A stretch of 64,000 bases of DNA from JAWVFM01 sp038237625 (GTDB lineage Bacteria; Actinomycetota; Thermoleophilia; Solirubrobacterales; 70-9): contig JBBRYM010000005.1 in NCBI GenBank assembly GCA_038237625.1, positions 62,001-126,000 on the forward strand, written 5' to 3'. This document shows positions 9,473 to 20,327 of this stretch, piece by piece (the first letter of the stretch is position 1; the number at the start of each line of letters is the position of its first letter). A program made the position numbers and the translations under genes. The notes beneath the pieces are model-generated. The model saw only the letters and a list, made by a program, of their open reading frames with translations, had not been told where the DNA came from and did not search any database.

Positions 9473-9566
9473 GACACAGTGAGCGGGACGCCTGGGCCAG
9501 GGAGACGCGGCGGGATCGCGACACAGTGAGCGGGACGCCTGGGCCAGGGAGACGCGGCGGGATCGC
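9473..9566 (+). repeat. Perfect 47-bp tandem duplication over the protease start
   Basis: Bases 9473-9519 are repeated without a mismatch at 9520-9566. Each copy contains the same GTG start and the first codons of the downstream protease. Because 47 is not a multiple of three, the first copy is out of frame with the gene. Confidence 0.95.
9479..9529 (+). CDS. 16-codon upstream ORF created by the tandem duplication
   Basis: The first GTG (9479) opens 16 codons identical at their N-terminus to the protease, then ends at TGA 9527-9529. That stop overlaps the second GTG (9526-9528) as GTGA, the geometry of translational coupling. Whether it is translated is inference. Confidence 0.35.
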   Translation: MSGTPGPGRRGGIATQ

Positions 9567-11145
9567 AGTCGCAACGGCCGCGGCCGTCGTGGTTGCGGGC
9601 GCCACCGTGTCCGGAGGAGCGGCCGGAGCCGTTTCCGCGCAAGGCGCCGCGCATGTGCTTGGAGCCGCAAGAGCTCCGGTTGCACAGCTCGACCGCACTC
9701 GTGTTGTTTCCTCCGGCAATGTCACGGTCACGAGCTATCAGCAGTCGATGGCCGGCATTCCCGTCCTGAACGGTCAGGTCTCCGTCATGGCTGCGCCCGG
9801 CGTGGCGCCCGTGGTGGTGGGCGACGGCACGAGCCAGATCCCGGCCGCCACCAAGGCGGCTGCGACGTCGGCACGGAGGATCACTGCCGCGCGCGCGGTC
9901 GCCATTGCCAAGACGGCGAGCAAGACGCGTGCCCTGAACGCTCGCCCTTCGGCAGCTCTCGCAATCGACGCAAAGGCTGGGACCGTCGTTCGCCAGGTCG
10001 AACTCCAGGCCAGCCGACCACCGGGCGCATTCGAGGTTCTCGTCGACGCGGCGAGCGGGGAGGTCCTCTCGGTCCGAAGCCTCGCTCAGAACGCGACCGG
10101 ATCGGCCAAGGTGTACACCCCGAATCCGGTGGTCGTCAACGGCGGCTACAAGGGGATCGGAAGGACTCTTGAGGCGGATCACCACGACGAGGACACCAAG
10201 AAGCTGACGGCGCTGCGCCGGCAGGTGGCCCTCGAGGACCTGCTGAGCGGCCAGCATTGCCTGGTCGGAACGTACGTGGAAGCCCGTCTGGGTAATCCCA
10301 ACTTCGCCTATGACAACGGCAAGCCGGTGTGCAAGGGCAACCTCAACTGGAACAAGGTCACCCGCTCGAACAACAAGTTCGAAGCTCTCGAGGCCTACAG
10401 TCAGATCGACCAGGTCGCCAGGTATTACCGGTCGCTCGGATTCACCGGCTCGAGCGACGTCCACCCGGCCCGCCAGACGGTGGTGGTCGACGACTTTCCC
10501 GACGACAACTCGTTCTATCTCCCAAGTGACCGCAGGATTCGCTACGGAACCGGGGGCGTGGACGACGCGGAGGACGGCGATGTCGTCGTGCATGAGTACG
10601 GCCACGCAATCCAGGACGCTCAGCGTCCCGGCTTTGGCTCGACCGACCAGGCGGGCTCGCTGGGAGAAGGCTTCGGCGACTTCCAATCGGCCGTGAACAC
10701 CTACATCACCCCGGGCCTCTCCAGCTACAGGCACGCCGAGGGGTGCATCTTCGACTGGGACGGCATCGGCGGCTACGGCGGGCCGGGCGTAAGGCCCTGT
10801 GGGCGCCTGGCGACCGGAAAAGACGGGATCGATACCTTCGCTCACGCCGAGAGTCGCTGCCCGCCCGATCAGAACTTCAGCGGCGCAGACGTCCACTGCC
10901 TCGGTGAGGTTTGGTCGCGCGGCCTGATCGACCTCCTGAACAGTCTGCCGCTGGTGGGCGGCAACCCTCCGATCGTTACCGACGTGCTCGTCTCGCAGTT
11001 CGGCTATGCAAACAACGAGACCTTCCAGCAGGCCGTCAACGGCCTCGTGGCCGCCGACACAATGCACTTCGCCGGCGCCGACGTCACGGCCATCTGCAAC
11101 GAGATGAAGGGCCAGCGCGGCATCGACGCCTCGTCCTGCCCGTAG
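9526..11145 (+). CDS. Secreted M36 (fungalysin)-like zinc metallopeptidase
   Basis: The 539-residue product begins with a basic stretch (RRGG) and a long Ala/Val/Gly-rich hydrophobic segment, a probable signal peptide. An FTP/PepSY-like propeptide region follows. The catalytic zinc motif is HEYGHAIQD, and the downstream GSLGEGFGDFQSA supplies the third-ligand Glu in the form typical of M36 rather than M4 enzymes. Several Cys in the mature part may form disulfides. GTG at 9526 is the only start in frame that keeps the signal peptide. The peptide substrate is unknown. It converges on the histidine kinase gene. Confidence 0.82.
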   Translation: MSGTPGPGRRGGIAVATAAAVVVAGATVSGGAAGAVSAQGAAHVLGAARAPVAQLDRTRVVSSGNVTVTSYQQSMAGIPVLNGQVSVMAAPGVAPVVVGDGTSQIPAATKAAATSARRITAARAVAIAKTASKTRALNARPSAALAIDAKAGTVVRQVELQASRPPGAFEVLVDAASGEVLSVRSLAQNATGSAKVYTPNPVVVNGGYKGIGRTLEADHHDEDTKKLTALRRQVALEDLLSGQHCLVGTYVEARLGNPNFAYDNGKPVCKGNLNWNKVTRSNNKFEALEAYSQIDQVARYYRSLGFTGSSDVHPARQTVVVDDFPDDNSFYLPSDRRIRYGTGGVDDAEDGDVVVHEYGHAIQDAQRPGFGSTDQAGSLGEGFGDFQSAVNTYITPGLSSYRHAEGCIFDWDGIGGYGGPGVRPCGRLATGKDGIDTFAHAESRCPPDQNFSGADVHCLGEVWSRGLIDLLNSLPLVGGNPPIVTDVLVSQFGYANNETFQQAVNGLVAADTMHFAGADVTAICNEMKGQRGIDASSCP

Positions 11146-11220
11146 GGTTCGCTCCCCCAGACGGGAGTCCCGCGCTCCGCCCTGCCGTGCCGTCTGCCGT
11201 CTGCGGCCTGACGAAAGAAG

Positions 11221-11257
11221 GCCCGCCGGGGCTAGGGAGGGGAAGCCACCGGCGGGC
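11221..11257 (-). terminator. Intrinsic terminator for the kinase/regulator operon
   Basis: GCCCGCCGG (11221-11229) pairs with CCGGCGGGC (11249-11257). Read on the minus strand the stem is followed by TTCTTTCGTC. It lies about 110 bp past the histidine kinase stop. Confidence 0.6.
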
Positions 11258-11260
11258 CAA

Positions 11261-11316
11261 TTGGCTCGAAAGCCAATGTTCACCCGTTGGAGTGGTGTCG
11301 GGGGTACCCCAACGGG
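11261..11316. repeat. Two further stem-loops between convergent genes
   Basis: TTGGCT-CGAA-AGCCAA (11261-11276) is a tight tetraloop hairpin, and CCCGTTGG (11283-11290) pairs with CCAACGGG (11309-11316). With the adjacent terminator they make three hairpins in under 100 bp. They probably stop plus-strand transcription from the protease; a structured small RNA cannot be excluded. Confidence 0.45.
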
Positions 11317-11366
11317 CGGGTTGTCTCGTCCACTTCGAAACGCTAAGACCGGCTGATAAACCGCTC

Positions 11367-12842
11367 CTAAACGGCGCTCAGGCGGTCGCGCGGGCGCTCC
11401 GGCGCGGCTGCGGATTCGCCCAGCGGCAGCGTCACCTTGAAGCGGGCGCCGCCGGACTCTGAGCTGCCCGCCTCGACGGTCCCGCCGTGCGAGCCGGCGA
11501 CCGCGGCCACGATTGCGAGTCCAAGGCCCGTGCCGCCGTCAGGGGCGAGATCCGCGGGGCCTGACCCGCGGACGAACCGCGCAAAGATCTGCTCGCCCAT
11601 CCCCTCGGGAATACCCGGGCCGTCGTCGGCGACCTCCAGTACGGCCCTCCCGTCACGTCGGCCAACCCGGACCTGGATCTGTGTCCCCGCGGGGGTGTGG
11701 CGGACGGCGTTCTCGAGCAGGTTGAGGACGAGCCGGTGGAGCTCGTCCGGGCTTCCCATGACGGGGACGCCTGTGGCTGCATCGAGATCGAAGGTCCGGT
11801 CGCCCGCAACGGGTCGGACCTCGGCCATTGCGCCCTCGGCAACCTCGGTGAGATCGCAGGGGGTGCGGGTCGAGCTGCGGCCGGCGTCGGCTCGAGCAAG
11901 GAGCAAGAGGTCGGAGACCAGGCGGCCCATCCGCCGTGAGGAGCGAAGCGCGCCTTCGATGATCTCGCCCTCCTCACCCTGGCGCTCGGCGTCTCCGAGG
12001 CGGGCCTGAAGGAGCTCGAGGTTCGCGAGGATGCTCGTGAGCGGCGTGCGCAGCTCGTGCGAGGCATCGGCCACGAACTCGCGCTGAGCCTGGATCATCT
12101 GGTCGGTTTCGGTTCGAGCGGCGTCGAGCTCGCGGAGCATCTGGTCGAGGGTCAGGGCCAGCTCCGCCACCTCGTCGTCGGTGGTTGGCGCCGGGACGCG
12201 CCGGGAGGGATCGCGGGTCGCGGCGATGCCGCGCGCCGTCGCGGTGAGGGCTGCGATCGGACGCATTGCGCGACCGGCGACCGCGACGCCAACGAACGCC
12301 GCGAGCAGCGTTCCCCCCAAAACACCGGCGGCAAGGAACAGCCAGAGCTTGTTGATGGTGGCGTCGGTGGGCTCGATGCTGCGGGCGTACTGGACGTAGA
12401 GCCCGAAGCCGGCTCCCACGAGAACGTTCGCCGTTTCGAGGTCGCCCGTTCGGGTGAAGGGCTGGCTGGGCGGTCCGAGGTTGGGGGCGTTGCGGGGGGC
12501 CTCGCGAAACACGCCCCCATCCGCTGAGACAACGCGGACGACGAGGCCGGGTGGTCCGGGACCCACCATCGCCTCCAGATCGGGCACCTTGATCGGAACG
12601 CTGTTGAAGCTCTGGCTCGCTGCGGGGACCTGTGCCGCGATCGACTCGGCGGCGTCGGCCAGCTCGGTGTCGAAGTCGTGCTGGATGCGGCTCGAGGTGA
12701 GTCGGCCAACCACGAGGGCAAACGTCACCAGGATGAGGAAGGTGAGGACCGAAGAGACAGCCGCCAGCCGCCAGCGAACCGGCCAGAGCCGCGGGCGCCG
12801 CCACGCCTGGCGAAACGGCGGCCGCGCGGGCCGCTCAGGCAT
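11367..12842 (-). CDS. Sensor histidine kinase (HAMP-HisKA-HATPase)
   Basis: The 491-residue protein has two membrane segments flanking an extracytoplasmic domain of about 125 residues, then a HAMP linker, a HisKA box with the phospho-acceptor His in DASHELRTPL, and an HATPase domain with N, G1 (DDGPGIP) and G2 (GTGLGLAI) boxes. It overlaps the end of the response regulator gene by 8 bases, so the two form a cognate pair of the MprAB/PhoR type. The C-terminal Pro/Arg tail is short. The signal sensed is unknown. Confidence 0.94.
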   Translation of the reverse strand: MPERPARPPFRQAWRRPRLWPVRWRLAAVSSVLTFLILVTFALVVGRLTSSRIQHDFDTELADAAESIAAQVPAASQSFNSVPIKVPDLEAMVGPGPPGLVVRVVSADGGVFREAPRNAPNLGPPSQPFTRTGDLETANVLVGAGFGLYVQYARSIEPTDATINKLWLFLAAGVLGGTLLAAFVGVAVAGRAMRPIAALTATARGIAATRDPSRRVPAPTTDDEVAELALTLDQMLRELDAARTETDQMIQAQREFVADASHELRTPLTSILANLELLQARLGDAERQGEEGEIIEGALRSSRRMGRLVSDLLLLARADAGRSSTRTPCDLTEVAEGAMAEVRPVAGDRTFDLDAATGVPVMGSPDELHRLVLNLLENAVRHTPAGTQIQVRVGRRDGRAVLEVADDGPGIPEGMGEQIFARFVRGSGPADLAPDGGTGLGLAIVAAVAGSHGGTVEAGSSESGGARFKVTLPLGESAAAPERPRDRLSAV

Positions 12843-13545
12843 CGCCCTCGGACGTGCCGACCTTGACGACGTAGCCGGCGCCGCGGCGGGTGTGCAGCAG
12901 CCGCGGCTCGTTTCCGGCCTCGAGCTTGCGGCGGAGGTTAGAGATGAAGACGTCGATGGTGTTGGTCATCGCCATCGGGTCGTATTCCCAAACCTCCTCG
13001 AGCAGGCGCTCGCGCGAGACGACCAGGCGCTCGTTGCGCATGAGAAACTCGAGCAGCTCGAACTCGCGATTCGTCAGCTCGATCTCACGCTCGCCTCGGT
13101 AGACCTCGCGAGTGCCGGGGTTGAGGCGAAGATCGCCAACCGCGAGCGAGGCGCTTCCACGAGGAGGCCGGCGACGGATCAGGGCGCGCATCCTGGCGAG
13201 GAGCTCCTTGCGCTCGAACGGCTTGACCAGGTAGTCGTCGGCTCCCGAGTCGAGGCCATCGACCCGATCGTCGAGCTCCGAGCGGGCCGTGAGGATCAGG
13301 ATCGGCACGTCGCTTTCGGCTCGCAGACGTCGCAGGACCTCGACGCCGTCGAGCTTGGGCAGCCCAAGGTCGAGGATGACGAGGTCCGGCACGAACTCCT
13401 CGGCAATCGCCAGACCCTCGACTCCGTCGGCGGCAGAGCGGACCTCATGCCCCTCCTGGCGTAGCGTGCGCCTGAGGACGTCCGCGATCGCCTCATCGTC
13501 TTCGACGACGAGAACGCGCCCGGTGACCTCTTCGGTTTGGAGCAT
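12835..13545 (-). CDS. OmpR/PhoB-family response regulator
   Basis: The receiver domain shows the acidic pair in VVEDDE, the phospho-acceptor Asp in LVILDLGLP, Thr in ILTARS and Lys in YLVKPF. The C-terminal winged helix carries LTNREFELLEFL and GAGYVVKVG. I place the start at ATG 13545 (236 residues) because the receiver begins a few residues later and TACCCT lies 6 bases upstream; the open frame extends 56 codons further but reads as non-coding. It is divergent from ftsK with 98 bp between. Confidence 0.95.
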   Translation of the reverse strand: MLQTEEVTGRVLVVEDDEAIADVLRRTLRQEGHEVRSAADGVEGLAIAEEFVPDLVILDLGLPKLDGVEVLRRLRAESDVPILILTARSELDDRVDGLDSGADDYLVKPFERKELLARMRALIRRRPPRGSASLAVGDLRLNPGTREVYRGEREIELTNREFELLEFLMRNERLVVSRERLLEEVWEYDPMAMTNTIDVFISNLRRKLEAGNEPRLLHTRRGAGYVVKVGTSEGDA

Positions 13546-13643
13546 TAGCCAAGGGTAGAGGCGTGTGCCAGGCGTTCCGCAGATATTTACCACCTCTTTA
13601 GGCGTGCGCAGGGGTCGAGCGCCAGGCGTCGAAGCACCACGAG

Positions 13644-16152
<2,509 letters not shown>

Positions 16153-16154
<2 letters not shown>

Positions 16155-16180
16155 CCCCCGCCCCCAAGGTGGCAGGGGTT
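16153..16180 (+). terminator. Weak stem-loop after ftsK
   Basis: AACCCC (16153-16158) can pair with GGGGTT (16175-16180), followed by a short T/A stretch. The stem is short, so this is a tentative terminator between ftsK and cinA. Confidence 0.3.
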
Positions 16181-16239
16181 TACCCCTTACAGGCGACGTC
16201 GATCTCTGGCCGCCTGCGGGTGTCGGGCAGAATAAGGCG

Positions 16240-17529
16240 ATGAGCTCCGAGAGCGTCCGCGCGGGAATCATCGCCACGGGCACCGAGCTGCTGACGGGGA
16301 AGGTCGCTGACCGAAACGGCCCGTGGCTCGCAGAGCGCCTCGGCGAGCTCGGAGTCGAGGTCGCGCACCTGATCGTCACCGGCGACCGGCCCGAGGACCT
16401 TGACGAGTCCCTGCGCTTTCTCGCGGCGGGGCGAGTGGACCTGATCGTCACCAGCGGTGGGCTCGGGCCCACCGCCGACGACCTCACCGCGGAGGTTGTT
16501 GGTCGCTTCGCGGGACGACCGCTGGAGCTCGACGGCGAGATGGAAAAGAAGATCGCGCAGATCATCGCCGGGTTTGCGCGGCGCATGAAGTTCGACCCGG
16601 ACGCCCTGCGCGAGGCGAACCGCAAGCAGGCGATGGTGCCGCGCGGGGCCACGGCACTCGATCCGGCCGGAACGGCGCCCGGGCTTATCGTCCCCGTGGA
16701 TGGTGGGCCGACGGTGATCGTGCTCCCCGGTCCGCCGCGCGAATTGCAGGCCCTGTGGCCGGCTGCGCTCGACACCAGGCCTGTTCGGGCGATCCTGGAG
16801 CGCGCGCCGGCCATCGAGACCATGAGCATGCGGCTCTTCGGCCTGCCCGAATCGGAGATCGCACAGACGCTTCGCGACGTCGAGGCCGGAGGGTTGGACC
16901 TCGGCGAACTCGAGATCACGACCTGCCTGCGCCGAGCCGAACTCGAGGTCGACGTGCGCCACCGCCCGGAGGCACGGGAGACGGTTCTCGCCCTCGCCGC
17001 GGCCATCCGCGAGCGCCACGCGGGGTTCGTCACCAGCGAGGATGGCACGAGCACCGACGAACAGCTGGCCAAGCTTCTCGTCGGGCATCGGCTGGGATTG
17101 GCGGAGTCGTGCACAGGCGGCCTCCTCGCCGGACGCCTCACCGATCGCGCCGGTGCGTCGGCCTACGTCGCCGGAGGAGTGGTCTCGTATTCGGACGAGT
17201 CGAAGGTCGAACTGCTCGGGGTGGGGGAAGATTTGCTGCGCGAGCACGGCGCCGTCTCGCCGCAGGTCGCCGAGTCGATGGCGCGTGGCGCGCTCGATCG
17301 CTTCGACGCCGACGTCGCGGTCGCAATCACCGGGGTCGCCGGGCCCGGCGGAGGCACCGAGGAGAAGCCCGTCGGCTACGTGTGCTTCCACGTCCGCGAC
17401 GCCGACGGCCGCAGTCTCGCCCGCGACGTGGTCCTTCCGGGCAGCCGCGCCGACATCCGCGACCGCTCGGTGGTGGTGGCGATGCATATGCTCCGCCGCC
17501 TTCTGCTGGGCGAGGAGCTGCCCGTCTAG
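16240..17529 (+). CDS. cinA: CinA family protein (COG1058 domain + nicotinamide-nucleotide amidase)
   Basis: CinA-type proteins repair NAD breakdown products; the C-terminal PncC domain deamidates nicotinamide mononucleotide. The N-terminal MoCF-like domain (about 1-170) shows IIATGTELLTGK and TSGGLGPTADD. The C-terminal domain starts near residue 265 with LAESCTGGLLAGRL and contains AITGVAGPGGGTEEKPVG. I chose ATG 16240 (429 residues) because IIATGTE follows directly; the frame is open further upstream inside ftsK. AAGG lies 3-6 bases before the ATG. The stop is shared as CTAG with the convergent hydrolase. Confidence 0.94.
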   Translation: MSSESVRAGIIATGTELLTGKVADRNGPWLAERLGELGVEVAHLIVTGDRPEDLDESLRFLAAGRVDLIVTSGGLGPTADDLTAEVVGRFAGRPLELDGEMEKKIAQIIAGFARRMKFDPDALREANRKQAMVPRGATALDPAGTAPGLIVPVDGGPTVIVLPGPPRELQALWPAALDTRPVRAILERAPAIETMSMRLFGLPESEIAQTLRDVEAGGLDLGELEITTCLRRAELEVDVRHRPEARETVLALAAAIRERHAGFVTSEDGTSTDEQLAKLLVGHRLGLAESCTGGLLAGRLTDRAGASAYVAGGVVSYSDESKVELLGVGEDLLREHGAVSPQVAESMARGALDRFDADVAVAITGVAGPGGGTEEKPVGYVCFHVRDADGRSLARDVVLPGSRADIRDRSVVVAMHMLRRLLLGEELPV

Positions 17530-18407
17530 CCGAAGAACTCGAGAGCGCGCTCGGCGACCAGCTCGGGGCGCTCGTCGACGATGAAGTGCGAGACCTCTTC
17601 CACGAGCTCGTAGCGGAACATCTCGACGCGGCGCTCGGCCCCCTCGAGTTGCCTCGGGTCCTGTACCTGATCCTCCGTTCCGAACAGCAGGAGCGTCGGC
17701 GTTCCCAAACGATCGCGGCGATAGCGGCCGGCGACCAAGGGCGCCAGCTCGCGGAGCTGGAAGGTGCGGTAGTACTGAACCGTCGCGCGGGCGCGGTCGG
17801 GCTCCGCGAACTGGCCGAGAAAGGACTCACGCTCTGCGCGGCTCCAGACTTTTTCGCCGAGGCCGAGGCGACGGGCGCCCTCGTCGTCGAGGTGGGCAAG
17901 CCTTCGCGCGATTCGTTCGCCCGCGACGGGCGCAGCCAGCGCGACCTGGTACCACAGGCGCCTTGCGCTCAGCGCGCCTCGGAGGTCGATGCTGACGAAC
18001 GGCGGCAGGATGTTGAGCGTCAGAAGCCGCTCGATCCGCTGAGGCGCGCGCAGGCCGAGGAGATAGCCGACCCAGCCGCCCCAGTCGTGCCCCATGTAGC
18101 GGGCTCGATCCAGCTCGAGCTCGTCCATTAGAGCGAGGAGGTCACGGGCGAGCTGCTCCTTCTCGTAGCCGCCCGGCGGGGCGTCGGTCCAGCCGAGGCC
18201 GCGCAGGTCGGGGCAGATCACGCGGTAGCCGGCGTTTGCCAGTGGCCCGATGACCTCTCGCCACAGGTACCAGTGCTGCGGCCAGCCGTGGACGCAGAGG
18301 ATTGGCTCACCCGTTGGCGGCCCGGCCTCGGCGACGTGTGTGCGCAGGCCGCCGGCGTCGACGAAGCGATGAGAGACGCCGTCAACGTGGGGAAAGGGGC
18401 GCTCCAT
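17526..18407 (-). CDS. Alpha/beta hydrolase, epoxide hydrolase/haloalkane dehalogenase type
   Basis: The 293-residue product has the oxyanion HGWPQHW motif, the nucleophile Asp in GHDWGG and a late catalytic His in VEEVSHFI, the pattern of Asp-nucleophile epoxide hydrolases and dehalogenases rather than Ser esterases. I place the start at ATG 18407, preceded by TAGGGT 8 bases upstream; the frame is open 46 codons further but that part looks non-coding. The substrate is unknown. It is convergent with cinA and divergent from thpR. Confidence 0.85.
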   Translation of the reverse strand: MERPFPHVDGVSHRFVDAGGLRTHVAEAGPPTGEPILCVHGWPQHWYLWREVIGPLANAGYRVICPDLRGLGWTDAPPGGYEKEQLARDLLALMDELELDRARYMGHDWGGWVGYLLGLRAPQRIERLLTLNILPPFVSIDLRGALSARRLWYQVALAAPVAGERIARRLAHLDDEGARRLGLGEKVWSRAERESFLGQFAEPDRARATVQYYRTFQLRELAPLVAGRYRRDRLGTPTLLLFGTEDQVQDPRQLEGAERRVEMFRYELVEEVSHFIVDERPELVAERALEFFG

Positions 18408-18459
18408 GGGAAAGGACCCTATTCCCGCGTTCGTGCAGTGCAAATCTCTAGAACAGGCA

Positions 18460-18500
18460 ATGAGGGAGGCAAATTCGAGAGGTTCCTTCGCCTCCCTCAT
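18460..18500. repeat. 11-bp perfect inverted repeat between divergent genes
   Basis: ATGAGGGAGGC (18460-18470) is exactly complementary to GCCTCCCTCAT (18490-18500) with a 19-base loop. It lies in the 195-bp region between the hydrolase and thpR starts. No T-tract follows on either strand, so it is not a classical terminator. An operator or RNA hairpin are both possible. Confidence 0.55.
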
Positions 18501-18602
18501 CAGCTCATTTCCGCTGGCGCCGCGACGAGTTTTCGAAGTTGACACTCGTCTGGCGCATCTGCCGCCTTTCTCGCGCCGCTTCGGGGCCTACCGTGCCGCC
18601 GG

Positions 18603-19184
18603 GTGACCAAGGAACGCCTCAAGAGCCCGCGAGCGCGGCTGTTCGTCGCGCTCGATCTGCCTGAGCACATCCGGAGGGCCCTGGCCGCCTGGCAGGAGCG
18701 CGAGCTCACCGATCCGGCGCTCCGCCCGGTGGCGGCGAAGTCGCTCCACGTGACGCTGTGCTTCATCGGCTATGCCCCGGAGCGGCAGATCGGCGAATTT
18801 GTGGAGGCACTGGACGCGATCCCGGCACGTCCTGTGGGGATGCGGCTCGAGCCAGATCCAGTGGGGTTGCCCACACGCCGTCCGCGCCTCTACGCCCTCG
18901 ATGCCCCGAGCGAGACGGCGACGGAACTGGCCGATGAGGTTTCCAGTGCGCTTGCGGAGTGTCGTCTTCACGAGCCTGAGAAGCGCGACTTCTGGAGCCA
19001 CGTGAGCGTGGCGCGCGTGCGCGCGAAGAAGGGAGAGGGCGGCGTGAGGAAGACGCCAGGGCCACTCGATCAAACCGCGCTCGAGGCGTTTCATGCCGTC
19101 CGACTCACTTTCTACCGTTCGAACCTCAGTTCGCATGGGGCGGAGTACGTGCCTCTAGCGAGCACCGACTTGACGCCCGCCTGA
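18603..19184 (+). CDS. thpR: RNA 2',3'-cyclic phosphodiesterase (2H superfamily)
   Basis: This 193-residue 2H phosphoesterase (formerly LigT) opens 2',3'-cyclic phosphates. Both HxTx/HxSx catalytic motifs are present: HVTL in AKSLHVTLCFIG and HVSV in FWSHVSVARVR. The N-terminal RLFVALDLPEHIR is diagnostic. The start is GTG 18603 with TACCGT 8 bases upstream. It precedes recA by about 20 bases. The biological substrate in bacteria remains uncertain for the whole family. Confidence 0.92.
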   Translation: MTKERLKSPRARLFVALDLPEHIRRALAAWQERELTDPALRPVAAKSLHVTLCFIGYAPERQIGEFVEALDAIPARPVGMRLEPDPVGLPTRRPRLYALDAPSETATELADEVSSALAECRLHEPEKRDFWSHVSVARVRAKKGEGGVRKTPGPLDQTALEAFHAVRLTFYRSNLSSHGAEYVPLASTDLTPA

Positions 19185-19205
19185 AGCGTGGCGAACGAAG
19201 GAGCG

Positions 19206-20327
19206 ATGAAACCGATGGCAGACGCAACCCCAACGACACTCCGCTCGGCCGAGCCCAAGGAGGTCAAGGCCCGCGAGGCGGCGCTCGACGCCGCCGTCAA
19301 GCAGATCGAGCAGCAGTTCGGGGCGGGCTCGCTGATGAAGCTCGGCGACAAGGCCGCACTCGAGGTCGACGTGATCCCCACGGGCGCGCTCTCGCTCGAC
19401 CTCGCCCTGGGCGTGGGTGGCGTCCCGCGCGGGCGGATCGTCGAGATCTTTGGCCCGGAGTCCTCGGGTAAGACGACGCTCGTCTACCACATCATCGCCG
19501 AGGCCCAGGCCCGCGGCGGCGTCTGCGCGTTCGTCGACACCGAGCACGCGATCGACCCCATCTACGCCAAGCGGATCGGCGTCAACACCGACGAGCTGAT
19601 GATCTCCCAGCCCGACTACGGCGAGCAGGCACTGGAGATCGTCGATGTGCTCGTGCGTTCCGGCGCCGTGGACGTCGTCGCCGTCGACTCGGTGGCGGCG
19701 CTGACGCCGCGCGTGGAGCTCGAGGGTCAGATGGGAGACCAGCAGGTCGGCCTGCAGGCCCGGCTGATGTCGCAGGCGCTGCGCAAGCTCGCCGGCAACC
19801 TCAACCGCTCCAACACGGTCTGCCTGTTCACCAACCAGATCCGCGAGAAGATCGGCGTGATGTTCGGCTCGCCGGAGACGCAGCCAGGCGGGCGGGCGCT
19901 CAAGTTCTATTGCTCGCAGCGGCTCGACATCCGTCGCATCGAGACCCTCAAGGAGGGCACCGAGGCCGTCGGCAACCGGGTCCGGGTGAAGGTGGTCAAG
20001 AACAAGGTCGCGGCGCCCTTCAGGCAGGCCGAGTTCGACATCGAGTACGGCGTCGGCGTGTCCAACGAGGGCTGCCTGCTGGACCTCGGGCTCGAGCACG
20101 ACATCGTCCAGAAGTCGGGCTCGTTCTTCTCCTACGGCGAGCTTCGCCTCGGCCAGGGCCGCAACAACGCGAAGCAGTTCCTCTCCGAGAACCCCGAGCC
20201 CGCCGCCGAGATCGAGGCCAAGCTCTACGACGCGCTCGGGATCGAGCGCCGGGGAGCGCCGGGGGCAAAGCCTGCCGCCGGCGATGGCGATGCCGAGGCA
20301 GCAGGAGAGCTCGAAAAGGCCGCCTGA
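19206..20327 (+). CDS. recA: Recombinase RecA
   Basis: RecA forms the ATP-dependent strand-exchange filament and triggers SOS autocleavage. Walker A is GPESSGKTT, Walker B VVAVDSVAAL, and the L2 loop NQIREKIGVMFGSPETQPGG is intact. Of three possible starts (GTG 19188, ATG 19206, ATG 19215) I chose 19206, giving 373 residues. An AAGGAG lies at 19199-19204, very close to 19206 and at a somewhat long spacing for 19215, so the choice is not certain. The C-terminal acidic tail overlaps the start of recX by 44 bases. I see no clear SOS box in the short upstream gap. Confidence 0.97.
   Translation: MKPMADATPTTLRSAEPKEVKAREAALDAAVKQIEQQFGAGSLMKLGDKAALEVDVIPTGALSLDLALGVGGVPRGRIVEIFGPESSGKTTLVYHIIAEAQARGGVCAFVDTEHAIDPIYAKRIGVNTDELMISQPDYGEQALEIVDVLVRSGAVDVVAVDSVAALTPRVELEGQMGDQQVGLQARLMSQALRKLAGNLNRSNTVCLFTNQIREKIGVMFGSPETQPGGRALKFYCSQRLDIRRIETLKEGTEAVGNRVRVKVVKNKVAAPFRQAEFDIEYGVGVSNEGCLLDLGLEHDIVQKSGSFFSYGELRLGQGRNNAKQFLSENPEPAAEIEAKLYDALGIERRGAPGAKPAAGDGDAEAAGELEKAA

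Noticed and set aside
8665..11283. Open minus-strand frame of about 870 codons opposite rnj and the protease
   Set aside because: It is antisense to two well-supported genes, shows no recognisable domain and has the Arg/Gly/Ala-rich composition of shadow frames in high-GC DNA. Similar long antisense frames at 5364-7256, 49264-51327, 56637-58838 and 60226-62313 were rejected for the same reason.
18407..18545. N-terminal extension of the epoxide hydrolase-like protein to 18545
   Set aside because: The extra 46 residues resemble no part of the family and cover the inverted repeat; ATG 18407 has the TAGGGT box at 8 bases.
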